Shown piece after piece: positions 19,535 to 29,552 of a stretch of 64,000 nt of DNA. The position numbers were made by a program, and so were the translations under genes. The DNA comes from Prorocentrum cordatum (taxonomy: Eukaryota; Sar; Dinophyceae; Prorocentrales; Prorocentraceae), in NCBI GenBank assembly GCA_963575745.1, contig CAUYUJ010016698.1, positions 151,001 to 215,000 of the forward strand. The letters run 5' to 3'. The notes under the pieces are model-generated. The model saw nothing but the letters and a program-made list of their open reading frames with translations, had not been told where the DNA came from and ran no database searches. Position 1 is the stretch's first letter, and the number at the start of each line of letters is the position of its first letter.

Positions 19535-19690
19535 TGGAGGGGAAGCATGTTGCCAAATATTTTCCAGTTGCCTAAGAAATGTTTCAAGCATGGTTTAAAC
19601 GTGTAAAAACATGCTTGAAGCATTTTGATCACATGTTTTACACGCTGTAGAACATTACAGAGTGCCCATTGTCATTGCGTCGACAAGTTT
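19535..19690 (+). repeat. CATG-rich interspersed repeat, copy 3, with hairpin
   Basis: GAAGCATGTTGCCAAATATT opens the block and AGTGCCCATTGTCATTGCGT closes it, as in copy 1. Inside, TTCAAGCATG (19,583-19,592) pairs perfectly with CATGCTTGAA (19,610-19,619) across a 17-nt loop. Confidence 0.6.
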
Positions 19691-19957
19691 ATACATGGGC
19701 AGTAGCACTATATAGAAAGGTATGGGATTTGCTCTGCACTTTGTGCGTAAGATCAAATGTCAAGCCCTGCTTAGTCTATAATCAGCTCTGCTCTGAATTC
19801 TATGATGTGTACATGCTCTCTCGTCTGTGCTATATACTAACTATCGCATTGTGGCACATCTCCGTCCATAGATATCTTGAAATATCTTCTCTATATGCCT
19901 GCATATGTATATAAGCAGATATGGCCGTTGCCACAAGTGCTCTCCCTTTTTCTATCT

Positions 19958-20093
19958 TCCGTCTCTCGCTCTCTCTCTCTCTCTCTCTCTCCCTGTCTCT
20001 CTCTCTCTCTCTCTCCCTGTGTCTCTCTCGCTCTCCCTCTCTCTCTCTCTCTCCCTCTCTCTCTCTCTTTCTCTCTCTCTTCTCCCCTTTACT
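19958..20093 (+). repeat. CT microsatellite
   Basis: (CT)n with CCCTGT interruptions; unchanged in copy B as far as I can see. Confidence 0.9.
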
Positions 20094-20191
20094 TCTGCTA
20101 CTGACTTGTGGATGATTCAAGAGTCGCTTTGCCGCCTACTTTCAAACTCCTGTTGGAGAGGCTTCCGCCTTTCCGCCGACCCCAGAGAGAG

Positions 20192-20365
20192 ATGTGCGGC
20201 TTCCGCGTTCTCCTCGTCGTGCTGTCTGCGTACAGCTGCTGCGGATCCGGCCCCCTCCTTCTCTGCGGTCTTGGAGGCCTCTTGGGCCGCCTCCGGGCCC
20301 TGCGGAGCCTGCGCGCCGTGGCCACGGGGGTCGTTCCGCCGACGCCAGCAATTGCGAAGGAATAG
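20192..20365 (+). CDS. Small ORF with hydrophobic N terminus
   Basis: 57 codons starting MCGFRVLLVVLSAYSCCGSG, hydrophobic enough to be a signal peptide or anchor, then a Gly/Leu/Arg-rich stretch and TAG. It overlaps a 180-codon Ala/Glu/Arg-rich minus-strand frame (20,117-20,659), and I cannot tell which, if either, is real. Identical in copy B. Confidence 0.15.
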   Translation: MCGFRVLLVVLSAYSCCGSGPLLLCGLGGLLGRLRALRSLRAVATGVVPPTPAIAKE

Positions 20366-20421
20366 GTGCACGAAGAGCCGTTGGCCTCGATGAGTCCGAT
20401 TGCGCAGCTTTCTGTTCCTGT

Positions 20422-20670
20422 GTGTTCGCGAGTTCTTGTTCGGACACGCGTGGTGTTGATGCAGACGAGCTGGCGCAGGAAGCAGCCGCGGCGGCCGCAG
20501 CTCCCGCGGCCTGCTGCCCGGCGCGGCATCGGGGCCGACATCATGCGTGTTCACGAGTTTTTGTGCGAACACGTGGTGTTGATGCAGAGCAGCTGGCGCA
20601 GGAAGCAACCGCGGCAGCTCGGGCTCCCGTGGCCTGCCGAGGAATGCCCTGCGCGGCATCGCGACCTACA
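20422..20670 (+). repeat. About 124-bp tandem repeat, two units
   Basis: GTGTTCGCGAGTTCTTGTTC (20,422) and GTGTTCACGAGTTTTTGTGC (20,547) start two units that share TGGTGTTGATGCAGA, AGCTGGCGCAGGAAGCA and GCGCGGCATCG. Between the GTTGATGCAG words the spacing is 123 bp, so reading frame is kept there. The peptide repeats GVDA(D/E)(E/Q)LAQEA, which leaves a coding origin possible. Confidence 0.6.
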
Positions 20671-21089
20671 GCGGGGGGAGGGCGAGGATGTGGAGGTGGA
20701 GGGTAACATGAGTATGAGGAGGGGGTGAGGGGGTGTAGTAGGTATGATGCGCGGCGGCTCTGCGCGCGAGGCGCGGAAGCATGACGGCGCAGCGTCTCGA
20801 ATTTCGACCTCGCCAGCGCAGGCTGGCTGGAGCCAGTGAAGTTTCGTTTATCTTTGACTGTCCTGGCTGGCTGGCTGGATGCCTGGCCGCTCGGCGCGGG
20901 TGCGCCCCCCCTGCTTCCTCGTCCTCTTGCTTCCCTGCTCAGCCTGCGTGGGCACTGCGGCGCAGCGTTGCCGGCGGGCACTTGGCTTCCTCAATGCCGG
21001 CCAGCAGGGGCATTGAGTGTAGTCGTACGCGCGTGCGCCGGACGGCGCTGGCGTTGGCTTGCGCTCTTGAGTCTGAACTCCTCTCGCGG

Positions 21090-21172
21090 TGGAGGAGGAG
21101 GAGGAGGAGGAGGAGGAGGAGGAGGAGGAGGAGGAGGAGGAGGAGGAGGAGGAGGAGGAGGGGGAGGGGGGG
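21090..21172. repeat. GGA microsatellite
   Basis: About 25 GGA triplets ending GGGGAGGGGGGG. Copy B is shorter and interrupted (55,222-55,290), and from here on copy B becomes unreliable. Confidence 0.9.
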
Positions 21173-22078
21173 GAAGATGACGCGGAAGGTGAGGAGGAGA
21201 ACCGCGACGGGAGTTGAACACGCCACGGTGCGTGCCACGGGCCTCGATGCGTTCCTTTGCCGCAAGTGCTGCACCGCCGCCGCTATTTTTTGTTTCGGAC
21301 TTTCCACAAGCTTGCAGTCGACGCCCACAGACGAGCGGCCCTAGGCACCCACGGGAGCCCCAGCAACGCGTAGCGCCCTATTATTCTACAATTTTCAACT
21401 ACCCACTGCCACAGAAATTATCCAGCCATTCCAATACCTCGCTCAATGCAGCGACGGGCTCGCCCGTGGGATGGAGTCCCCGCAGTCTCCGTGTTTGTTG
21501 AGGTGCCGCGAGCATCTGCAGTTGTCGAGCACCATCAGCAGACGGGGCCCAACTTGTTGGTGTGTTTGTTTTCCTTCCCCTCCTCCGCCTTCACCCCCCC
21601 TCCCCCGATTGAGGGGTGCTGCTCGTGCACGCCGCGCATCGTACGGCCTTTTGGCTACCCAGTTTGAGTCTGCCAGGGCCCTCGCGCCAGATCCTTCGCC
21701 CGGTCCTCCCAGCGCGTCGTGTCCATCCAGTGGGCTCCGAGACTTCCACCGAAAATGGTGATACATGATCTGCCAGTTGTTATAACATGTGATTCCTTTT
21801 GCCCTCACGTCTCACACCGCCTGTCACTGTAATTTATATTGGCTCGAAGTGCGCCGGCAGCGGCGCAATCCATATATTACCGAGCCGTCGCGACAGCAGG
21901 CAGTGCTCAAACAGTACTGGCTCGGGCTGCACCTTGTATTGAAAAAATACATCTAGCGAGTCAGGCATCAGTCAGGGACTTGCAGTGGCACATCCTCCAG
22001 ACCATGGCTAACCCAAACCCGCTGTGCGTTGTGGAAGTCCCCTTGCCTGCCCTTCAGTTTCTTGGCCCAGGGGTTAGT
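21173..22078. other. Unique sequence, no recognised gene
   Basis: Repeat-poor stretch represented three times in the window: here, directly in copy B (about 55,300-56,190) and inverted in copy B (about 58,365-59,233). ORFs are short and overlapping. Confidence 0.5.
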
Positions 22079-22192
22079 CCTCCCGCTCCTCTGGTCTGGT
22101 CCTCCCGCTCTTGCTGTCTGGTCTTCCCGCTCCTCTTGTTGGTCTGGTCTGTTCCTCCCGCTCATCTGGTCTGGTCCTCCCGCTCTTGCAGA
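22079..22192 (+). repeat. 22-bp minisatellite, CCTCCCGCTCCTCTGGTCTG
   Basis: Five units of about 22 bp with T/A variants. Also present at about 56,183-56,297 (direct) and 58,250-58,367 (inverted). Confidence 0.8.
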
Positions 22193-22574
22193 TGTTACGG
22201 CTTGCGCCGCACCGCCGACCTCTTTGGGGGCCCTTGATGGTTTCTTGCTGGTTCGTCGTTGTAGCAGCCTCTGGGAGCTGCGCGACCTTTCGAAAGAACG
22301 ACACCATGCTGACGAGGGGTGTGGTCAGACACGTAGGGATCATGTTGGGGTTTCTGAGGACCTTATAATCGAAGACGCCTACGGCGAATCACTGCCGCCC
22401 AGTGCCTTTTTGGAAACGCCTATGTGGCCGAACGTTGGGCTAGAGCTTGGCCAAACTATCGGGCCATGAGTTCCCCGAGTCGGTTTGGAAAGCCTTCGGG
22501 GAACACGTGGGGGATAATGGACACAAAGAGGAAGAGGACTAGAACGAGGAAGAGGAAGAGGAAGAGTCGGAGGA

Positions 22575-23210
22575 GGAGGCTTCTTGGGAGCCTCTTCGGG
22601 CACTCTTGGGGCCTGCTGGGAGCATCCTGAGTGCCTCTTGGGGGCCTCTTGGGGGCCTCCTGCTGGGGGCCTTTGGGGACCTCTTGGGGGCCTCTTTGGC
22701 CGTCTTAGAAAATTCTTGGTCGTCGGGGGCCGTCTTGGAGGTCTCTCTGAACCGACTTGGGGTCCTCTTGGGGCGCCTCAGGGCCATCTTGGAAGCCTCT
22801 TCGGCCGTCTTGGAACCCTCTTAGGGCCGTCTTGGGGACCTCTTGGGCCGTCATGGGGCCATCTTGGAGCCCTCGTGAACGATCTTGGCGCGACCTTGGG
22901 GGCCTCTTGGGCCGTCTTCGGCCGACGGAAAGCCGAAAAGGCGCAAATGCCAAAATCTTTCAAACACCATAAGAACATCAATGATTTGTTCCCTCTTCGG
23001 GCCTCCCTTGAGGACCTCTTGGAGGCCTCATGGGCCGTATTGGAGGCCTCTTGGGGGCCTCTTGGGCCATTTTGAGGCCGTCTTAGGCCGTCTCGAGTGC
23101 ATCTTGGCTCGTCTTGGAGGCATCTTGGAGCCATCTTAGCCGTCTTGGAGGCCATCTTGGTCGTCTTAGACGCATATTGGCCGTCTTGGACGCGACAGGG
23201 GGAACCGCCC
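22575..23210 (-). repeat. CCAAGAG superfamily, reverse orientation
   Basis: GGGGGCCTCTTGGG and GGCCGTCTTGGA words with one AT-richer island at 22,918-23,010. Its reverse complement reads CAAATCATTGATGTTCTTAT then GCCTTTTCGGCTTTCCGTCG, matching islands in plus-orientation elements. Present inverted in copy B at about 57,360-57,960. Confidence 0.75.
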
Positions 23211-23365
23211 AGGCATTGTCCCAGACCCCAGCGGGGCGGGCCGAAACCCCATGAGGAGATCTTTTGGAAAAAGAACCAAAACCAAAACCGAAAGGATCCA
23301 GCACGCCAGGCACCCCTGTGATGAATCAACAGGGGGCGGCGGATTTAATGCTCTTCGGCCCATGC

Positions 23366-23560
23366 CGCCACCGGGCCTGGGTTGTGGGTCAGAGTCCTCC
23401 AGGATGTTTCTTCTCTTCGGAACGCTCTTGGGGGCCTCTGGGAGGGCAGTTTTGATGCCTCTTAGGAGTTTCTTGGGGTTCTCTTGAAGCGGGGCCTCTG
23501 TGGGGCTTCCTGGGTGCCTCTTGGGGACCTCTGAGAAGCTGATAGGGGGGCTTTTTTATG
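23366..23560 (-). repeat. Leader type 3 of a CCAAGAG element
   Basis: GCCACCGGGCCTGGGTTGTG followed by GGTCAGAG and G-rich CTTGGGG words, matching 18,518 and 31,558. Inverted in copy B near 57,000-57,175. Confidence 0.6.
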
Positions 23561-23699
23561 ATAGCTTTCCGAAAGGATTTCGAACGATTTGTGAAAGGAT
23601 CCTGGAAGGCCCCGTTGGAAGGTTGATGGGGGGCTTATACATATAACGGCGCACCGGGTCCGGGGGCCCGGGGCCGGGACCTCGACCGCAAATGTGCAC

Positions 23700-25080
23700 C
23701 CCGGGGGGCCCGGAGGCTCGTCGGGGCTTGCCGGAGGCCTCCCCGGTCAGACAAGACGGCCCCAGAAACGCCCAAGACGGCCCAAGAAACTTCCAAGAGG
23801 CCTCCAAGAGGGCTCCGAGATGCTGAAGATGGCCTCCAGACGTCCAAGGACGCCCCCCAAGACGCCCCAAGAAGCCTCCAACATGCGTCCCAAGAGGGCC
23901 CCTAGACGCAAAAATTGGCCCATTCCCTTCGTAAAACGTACATTTTTCACAAAGTTGCCTTTTGGGCTTTCCGACGTTACAGGACGGCCCAAGAGGCGCC
24001 CAAGACCGCCCCAAGACGGCCCAAGAAGCTTCCAAGAGGGCCCCAGGACAGCCCAAGAGGGCCCCAAGACGGCCCAAGAGGCGCCCAAGATGGCCCAAGA
24101 GGGCCCCAAGACGGGCCCAAGAGGGGGCCCAGAGGGGGACCACGAACCGCAAGCTCGAGCCTTCCGCCCCAAGAGGCCGCCAGGAGGCCCCCAGGAGGCC
24201 CCTCAAGAGGCCCCAGGAGACCCCAGACGTCCAAGGACGCCCCCAAGAGGCCCCAAGAAGCCTCCAACATGCGTCCCAAGAGGGCCCCTAGACGCAAGAA
24301 TTTGCCCATTCCCTTCGTAAAACGTACATTTTTAACAAAGTCGCCTTTTGGGCTTTCCGACGTTACAGGACGGCCCAAGAGGCGCCCAAGACCGCCCCAA
24401 GACGGCCCAAGAAGTTCCCAGAGGGCCCCAGGACAGCCCAAGAGGGCCCCAAGACGGCCCAAGAGGCGCCCAAGATGGCCCAAGAGGGCCCCAAGACGGG
24501 CCCAAGAGGGGGCCCAGAGGGGGACCACGAACCGCAAGCTCGAGCCTTCCGCCCCAAGAGGCCGCCAGGAGGCCCCCAGGAGGCCCCTCAAGAGGCCCCA
24601 GGAGACCCCAGACGTCCAAGGACGCCCCCAAGAGGCCCCAAGAAGCCTCCAACATGCGTCCCAAGAGGGCCCCTAGATGCAAAAATTGGCCCATTCCCTT
24701 CGTAAAACGTACATTTTCAACAAAGTTGTCTTTTGGGCTTTCCGACGTTACAGGACGGCCCAAGAGGCGCCCAAGACCGCCCCAAGACGGCCCAAGAAGC
24801 TTCCAAGAGGGCCCCAGGACAGCCCAAGAGGGCCCCAAGACGGCCCAAGAGGCGCCCAAGATGGCCCAAGAGGGCCCCAAGACGGGCCCAAGAGGGGGCC
24901 CAGAGGGGGACCACGAACCGCAAGCTCGAGCCTTCCGCCCCAAGAGGCCGCCAGGAGGCCATCAGGAGGCCCCTCAAGAGGCCCCAGGAGACCCCCAAGA
25001 GGCCCAAAGGAGGCCCCGAGAAGCCCCAAATCGGCCCCCAAAATGCTTCGAACCTGCTTCCAGGAGGCCCCCGACAGGTT
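23700..25080 (+). repeat. CCAAGAG array with a 385-bp triplication
   Basis: CATTCCCTTCGTAAAACGTA occurs at 23,921, 24,307 and 24,692, giving units of 386 and 385 bp that differ at only a few positions. Each unit holds an AT-richer island ending CTTTTGGGCTTTCCGACGTT and then ACAG, a run of CCCAAGAGGC words, and a GACCACGAACCGCAAGCTCG block. ORFs of up to 387 codons arise because the words lack stops. Most of this array is missing from copy B, which jumps from inverted A 21,208 to A 25,127. Confidence 0.9.
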
Positions 25081-26012
25081 CAGAGGCTCCCGAGAAGCTA
25101 CGTCAAACTCCCAGCGAGCGGCCGGACGAGGCCCCCCACAAAATCACAAGAGGGTTCCAGTATTTGTATCCTTCAGCGCTCTCTGGCCTTTTTCCCCCTG
25201 CCCCCTTCCCTGCGTGACCCGGGAGGCCCCGGGCGGCCCCCAAGAGTCCTCCAACATGGCTCCAAACGCTTCCAAAAGCACTCCCACGAGGGCCCCAGCA
25301 GGCCAAACATTGATTTTTTCAATAGTCTTGGAGGGTTGGCCTTCTGATCTCGGCGGCTGTCCGACGCTCCTAGGCGGCCCAGGAGACCTCCGAGACCGCT
25401 CCCAAACAGCTCCAGAAGCGCCCAAGGCCGCCCCGAGGCGGTCCCAGAGGGCCCAAGGCTGGCCCAAGAAGCGCCCAGGGCCGCCCACGAGGGCCCCAAA
25501 CAGGCCCGAAAGGTGTCCAAGAGACGGACCGCGCTCGGAAAACCCAGGGCTTCCGCTTCAAGAGAGCCCCAGGGGGCTTCAGATAGCTCCCAAGAGGCTT
25601 CAAACATGGCTCAGGACGCTTCCAGGAGCACCCCCCAAGAGGGTCCCAACAGGCCAAAATCGCTCGTTTGACTCAGGAATTGGAGGATCTTGGCCTTCTT
25701 GTCTGTTCGGATTTCCGACGCTCCAATGGGGCCCAGCGCGCCTCCAGGTCCGTTCCCAAACAGCCCTGGGCGGGCCCGGGAAGCCCCAGGGAGCCCGCGA
25801 GACCGGCCTTGCGCAACCCAAGAGTTCCTCGGCAGGATAGTCAGGGAGGGGGGGAGAGCGGGGGGGCCTCTGGCGCCCCGTGCTCCAGGAACGCTCCTCC
25901 GGAACATGGCGTGCGAACGATGAGGATCGGGGATCCCAATAAGCAAAAATCGTAGATTTCCTTTGGGGAAACTGATATTTTGGGCGTGTTTGCCTTTTGG
26001 GCGTCCACTGCG
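25081..26012 (+). repeat. CCAAGAG superfamily, diverged units
   Basis: Further units with AT-richer islands at about 25,300-25,372, 25,645-25,727 and 25,945-26,012, each ending in a GCCTTYT then TTTCCGACGCTCC or GGGCGTCC motif. Units are 305-345 bp apart and clearly diverged, unlike the 385-bp array upstream. Copy B: 59,232-60,113. Confidence 0.7.
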
Positions 26013-26019
26013 CCAGGGG

Positions 26020-26370
26020 GCGCCAGGTGCGACAGGTGCGACAAGTGCGCCCGCAGGGGACAGGGAGGCCTCAAAGTGGTCCGCGTAGGACGTACCTCTG
26101 CTGGGCCTCCCAGGAACTTACGAAAGTGGCGACAGTTGCCAGATCGCAGCCCCGCAGGGGACAGGGAGGCCTCAAAGTGGTCCGCGTAGGACGTACCTCC
26201 GCTGGGCCTCCCAGGAACCCACGAAAGTGGCGACAGTTGCGCAGATCGCAGCCCCGCAGAGGACAGGGAGGCCTCAAAGTGGTCCGCGTAGGACGTACCT
26301 CCGCTGGGCCTCCCAGGAGCCCACGAAAGTGGCGACAGTTGCGCATATCGCAGCCCAGCAGGGCACCGCG
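26020..26370 (+). repeat. 101-bp minisatellite, M101 array 2 (opposite orientation)
   Basis: GACAGGGAGGCCTCAAAGTG occurs at 26,059, 26,160 and 26,262, a 101-102-bp period over three units plus a partial one. Aligned to the reverse complement of a unit of array 1, the ends (GCAGCCCC and CGAAAGTGGCGAC then GCAGATC) and the CTCCGCTGGGCC centre agree. Translations share SAGP, NPRKWRQ and RRSQP. The following tail (26,380-26,485) also matches that of array 1. Copy B: 60,121-60,471. Confidence 0.85.
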
Positions 26371-26493
26371 AACACAGGAGAGAAGAAGGAGGAGAGGGCG
26401 GGAGGTGGATACCACAGTGCTCTATTCAAAACGAGTACCCAACACAAGGAGGGTTTGGAAAAAAGGGAATGCCCAGAATTCCAGTTTTTTTTG

Positions 26494-26572
26494 TTTTTTT
26501 TTGTTTTTGTTATCTCTCTCTCTCTCTCTCTTTTGTTTTTTCTCCAATATATATATATATAGAGAGATATAG
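26494..26572. repeat. T-rich, CT and TA microsatellites
   Basis: T-runs, (TC)n and (TA)n. The copy-B tract (60,584-60,682) has different T-runs, a TTG stretch and a longer TA block. Confidence 0.85.
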
Positions 26573-26870
26573 TGGGACTCTGACTCGGAGATCCCGCACA
26601 TCCCCTGACATTTGGCCAGTACCGCGCCTCCCGGCTTCCCGGGGGACCCCCAAGACGCCCAAAGACAGCCCAAGACGACCCTAAGGAGTCCCCAGAGCGT
26701 AAAGAACGGCCCAACACGCTCCCGCGCAGCCCGAGACACGGCTCTCCAGGCCTACAGGAGGCCTCCAGAACCCCCAGGGGGTCCGGAAGAACCAACACCC
26801 CTGAGGAGCCGGGCTAACAAAACCCACGAGGCACAAACAAAACACAGCGCCGAACGACGCCGAGGAACTG
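26573..26870 (+). repeat. CCAAGAG element, copy 3 (leader type 2)
   Basis: GCCTCCCGGCTTCCCGGGGG, AAGACAGCCCAAGACGACCC, CCCCAGAGCGTAAAG and CTCTCCAGGCCTACAGGAGG are collinear with copy 1 at 1,313-1,465. Copy B: 60,683-60,980. Confidence 0.7.
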
Positions 26871-26879
26871 GAAAAAATG

Positions 26880-27188
26880 GACATCCCACAATTCCTTTTT
26901 CTTGTTTTTCAAGTTTGGCCCCCGGTCTACTCTCGCACAACACACCACAATTCAGACCCCGTCACCTCCCCAAAAAAACCCAGGAAGCATTTGAGGGCCC
27001 CAGATCGTTGAATACCGAAAGGAAATGAATTAATGATTTCTGCGTTTCCGCATTTCCCTTCTATACGATTCCGAGGCTTGCGCAGGGCCTCCAAGGGAGT
27101 CCTTGGACGCAGGAAACGACCAAAATGAGATTACATTATTTGGCCGATCAAGCCTAGCTAGATCTTGAGCGCGCGCGAAGCGCGCGCG
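26880..27188 (+). repeat. Interspersed element ending in a CG hairpin, copy 2
   Basis: Relative of 6,271-6,576. It ends with CCTAGCTAGATCTTGA and the hairpin GCGCGCGCG (27,169-27,177), AA, GCGCGCGCG (27,180-27,188). Copy B: 60,991-61,299. Confidence 0.75.
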
Positions 27189-27222
27189 ATGTGTGTGTGT
27201 GTGTGTGTGTGTTTTTTTTTTG

Positions 27223-27271
<49 letters not shown>

Positions 27272-27287
27272 ATATATATATATATAT

Positions 27288-27325
<38 letters not shown>

Positions 27326-27326
27326 A
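27189..27326. repeat. GT / T / TC / TA / CT microsatellite cluster
   Basis: Follows the hairpin directly. In copy B the same slot (61,300-61,461) begins with ATT/TTA triplets and lacks the GT block, although flanks on both sides are almost identical. Confidence 0.9.
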
Positions 27327-27335
27327 GAATGGATA

Positions 27336-28010
27336 GGGGGTCCCGGGCACCCCAAAGTGCACTGATCTATCTTCTGGCCGTTTCGGGCTCGGCGGGGGGC
27401 GCCAAACAACGTCAAAGGGGGGCAAGAGGGCGCCAAGATGGCCCAAGAACGCTTTAAGAGAGCCCAAGACCGCACAAGAGCGTTTCAGAATTGGTCCAAC
27501 ATGGCTTAAAGACAGCCCGAGAGTGCTTCAAGACGGCCAAGATGCTCTCAAAAGGACTCCCACGAGGCACTCAGGAGGCGAACAAAGTGTTATTTTCGAT
27601 GGTTTTTGACGGTTTTTCGTGTTCTCGCTGTTTCGTGTTTCCGACTGTCCAAGACAGCCCACGAGGGCCCAGAAATCAGCTCAACGCGGCCCAAGAGACA
27701 CCCAAAAAGGGCGCCACGACGGCGCAAGAGAGCCCCAAGACGGCCCAAGCGCGCCCCCCAAGACGGCCCACGAGGCGCTCAAGATCGCCCAAGAGGGCCC
27801 CAAGACGGCCCCAAGAAGGGCTCAAGAGGGGGAACACGAACCGACAATTCGAGCCTTCCGCCCCAAGAGGCCTCCAGGAGGCCCCAAGAGGCCCCCAACA
27901 GAGCCCAAGAGGCCCCCCAGAGGCCCCCTAGGTGCCCCACGAGGCCCCAGAGGCCCCAAAGAGGCCGCAACAGAGGCCCCAAGAGCACCCCAAACGGCCT
28001 CCAAAACATA
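27336..28010 (+). repeat. CCAAGAG element (leader type 1)
   Basis: Leader GGTCCCGGGCACCCCAAAGT then GCACTGAT, GGCCGTTTCGGGCTC and GGGCGCCAAA recurs at 29,553. An AT-richer island lies at 27,580-27,655, then dense CCCAAGAGGCCCCC words. Copy B: from 61,468. Confidence 0.75.
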
Positions 28011-28640
28011 CCGGTGCATAGCAAAGGACCGCCTAGCCTATCGTGGCATCGCAGCGTTGCATGACATGGCATGGCACGGCACAGCACGACATAGCTAACC
28101 GTGTCAATGCATATCACAGTATGGTTCAGCATACCATCGTATTGCATTCCATAGCAGTGTTTAGCTGAGCCTCACACTGCAAGTCACGACGTAACATTGC
28201 CCAGCATGGCCTGGCATCTCATGACGCACCGTGGCGTACTATGGCATTCCAATGCGCATACATTACTAGAACAGCACCGTACTGCTCTGCGCAAGAGTAA
28301 ACCGTGAACATACAAATATCACACCCCCGTTGTTGCTCTTACTGTCGTCCTGTTTATTTTAGCCTAGCAGTTCATAACATGGCATAGCATTGCATTGCAT
28401 TGAATAGCACGGTATGCCGTGTCTGTGCATACCGTGTAACGCGGTAGCATCGTTCTTCATAGGAAACATCGCATGATATGGCTCAGCGTATCATCCAACA
28501 TATTACCATAGCATTTCACAGCACAGCATGGCATGGCATGCAATGCGCACTGTACGGTATATCATGTTATTGCATTGCATACTGCATAGTGGCATTGCGC
28601 TTTATAGCGTAGCATGGCATATCATGGCGTTCCATAGCAT
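28010..28640 (+). repeat. Degenerate 5-bp phased array (GCATR/CATGG)
   Basis: Words GCATA, GCATT, CATGG, CACAG and TATGG follow each other in 5-bp steps for about 630 bp, with one less regular stretch near 28,270-28,365. A third phased low-complexity array of the duplicated segment. Copy B: 62,142-62,772. Confidence 0.75.
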
Positions 28641-29525
28641 AGTGCAACATGGCGCTGTAGCGCTGCATTTTTCCTGGCCCATAGCTTGGCGACAGATCAC
28701 CGGTCGACCGGTCGATGAGAGCGGAGGAGGAGGACTAAGGAAGGGGCAGAAGGAAACATATGATGTTGACCTGCATTTGCATCTAAGGGGTAAATCGACC
28801 AGCAGGTCCCAGGCCACGCCAGTGGGGATAGGGATCGGTTAAACGATGCCCAGTTTGCCTCCTCCTGCTGCTCCTCGAGCCGACGGTCGGGGGGCGCGTT
28901 GTCGGCGCGCGCCCCGCGGGCTCGGAGGAGCAATGCTTTGTGGTGCAGAGTGCCGCGAGTGTCGATCCTAGCCGCAGGGGAGAATATGGCGTTTTTTCTG
29001 CATATTTGCACGTGCGGGTTCCTTGACACGAGTTTCATTGATTGCCCCAAGTGCTCCGCAGCCACGCTCATAGCATAGTGCAACATGGCGCTGTAGCGCT
29101 GCATTTTTCCTGGCCCATAGCTTGGCGACAGATCACCGGTCGACCGGTCGATGAGAGCGGAGGAGGAGGAATAAGGAAGGGGCAGAAGGAAACATATGAT
29201 GTTGACCTGCATTTGCATCTAAGGGGTAAATCGGCCAGCAGGGCCCACGCCACTCCAGTGGGGATAGGGATCGGTTAAACGATGCTCAGTTTGCCTCCTC
29301 CTGCTGCTCCTCGAGCCGACGGTCGGGGAGCGCGTTGTCGGCGCGCGCCCCGCGGGCTCGGAGGAGCAATGCTTTGTGGTGCAGAGTGCCGCGAGGGTCG
29401 CTCCTAGCCGCAGGGGAAAAATAAGTGCTCCGCAGCCACGCTCATAGCATAATGCACAATGGCGCTGTAGCGCTGTATTCTTCCTGGCCCATAGCTTGGC
29501 GACAGATCGCCGGTCGACCAGTTAA
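28633..29525 (+). repeat. 437-bp tandem repeat, two units plus part
   Basis: CATAGCATAGTGCAACATGG starts at 28,633 and 29,070 and a variant at 29,443. The second unit is shortened (373 bp). Each contains GCGCTGTAGCGC, the perfect palindrome ACCGGTCGACCGGT (first at 28,699-28,712) and TCCTCGAGCCGACGGTCGGG. Units are almost identical. No ORF longer than about 100 codons and no RNA-gene signature is recognised. Copy B: 62,765-63,654. Confidence 0.85.
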
Positions 29526-29552
29526 GCGCGCGCGAAGAGCATTCGTGGTTCT
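29526..29552. repeat. Degraded CG hairpin and CTAG junction
   Basis: GCGCGCGCGAAGAGCATTCG then TGGTTCTAG joins the 437-bp repeat to a CCAAGAG element. The right arm is degraded compared with the intact hairpin at 31,254-31,295; one base differs in copy B. Confidence 0.6.

Noticed and set aside
23556-25840. Long ORFs (up to 387 codons) rich in Pro, Arg, Gln and Gly
   Set aside because: Every frame of the CCAAGAGGCC words lacks stops; the ORFs follow the 385-bp repeat and have no other content.
29070-29525. 5S rRNA, tRNA or U-snRNA genes in the 437-bp repeat
   Set aside because: No internal promoter boxes or conserved cores recognised in either strand.
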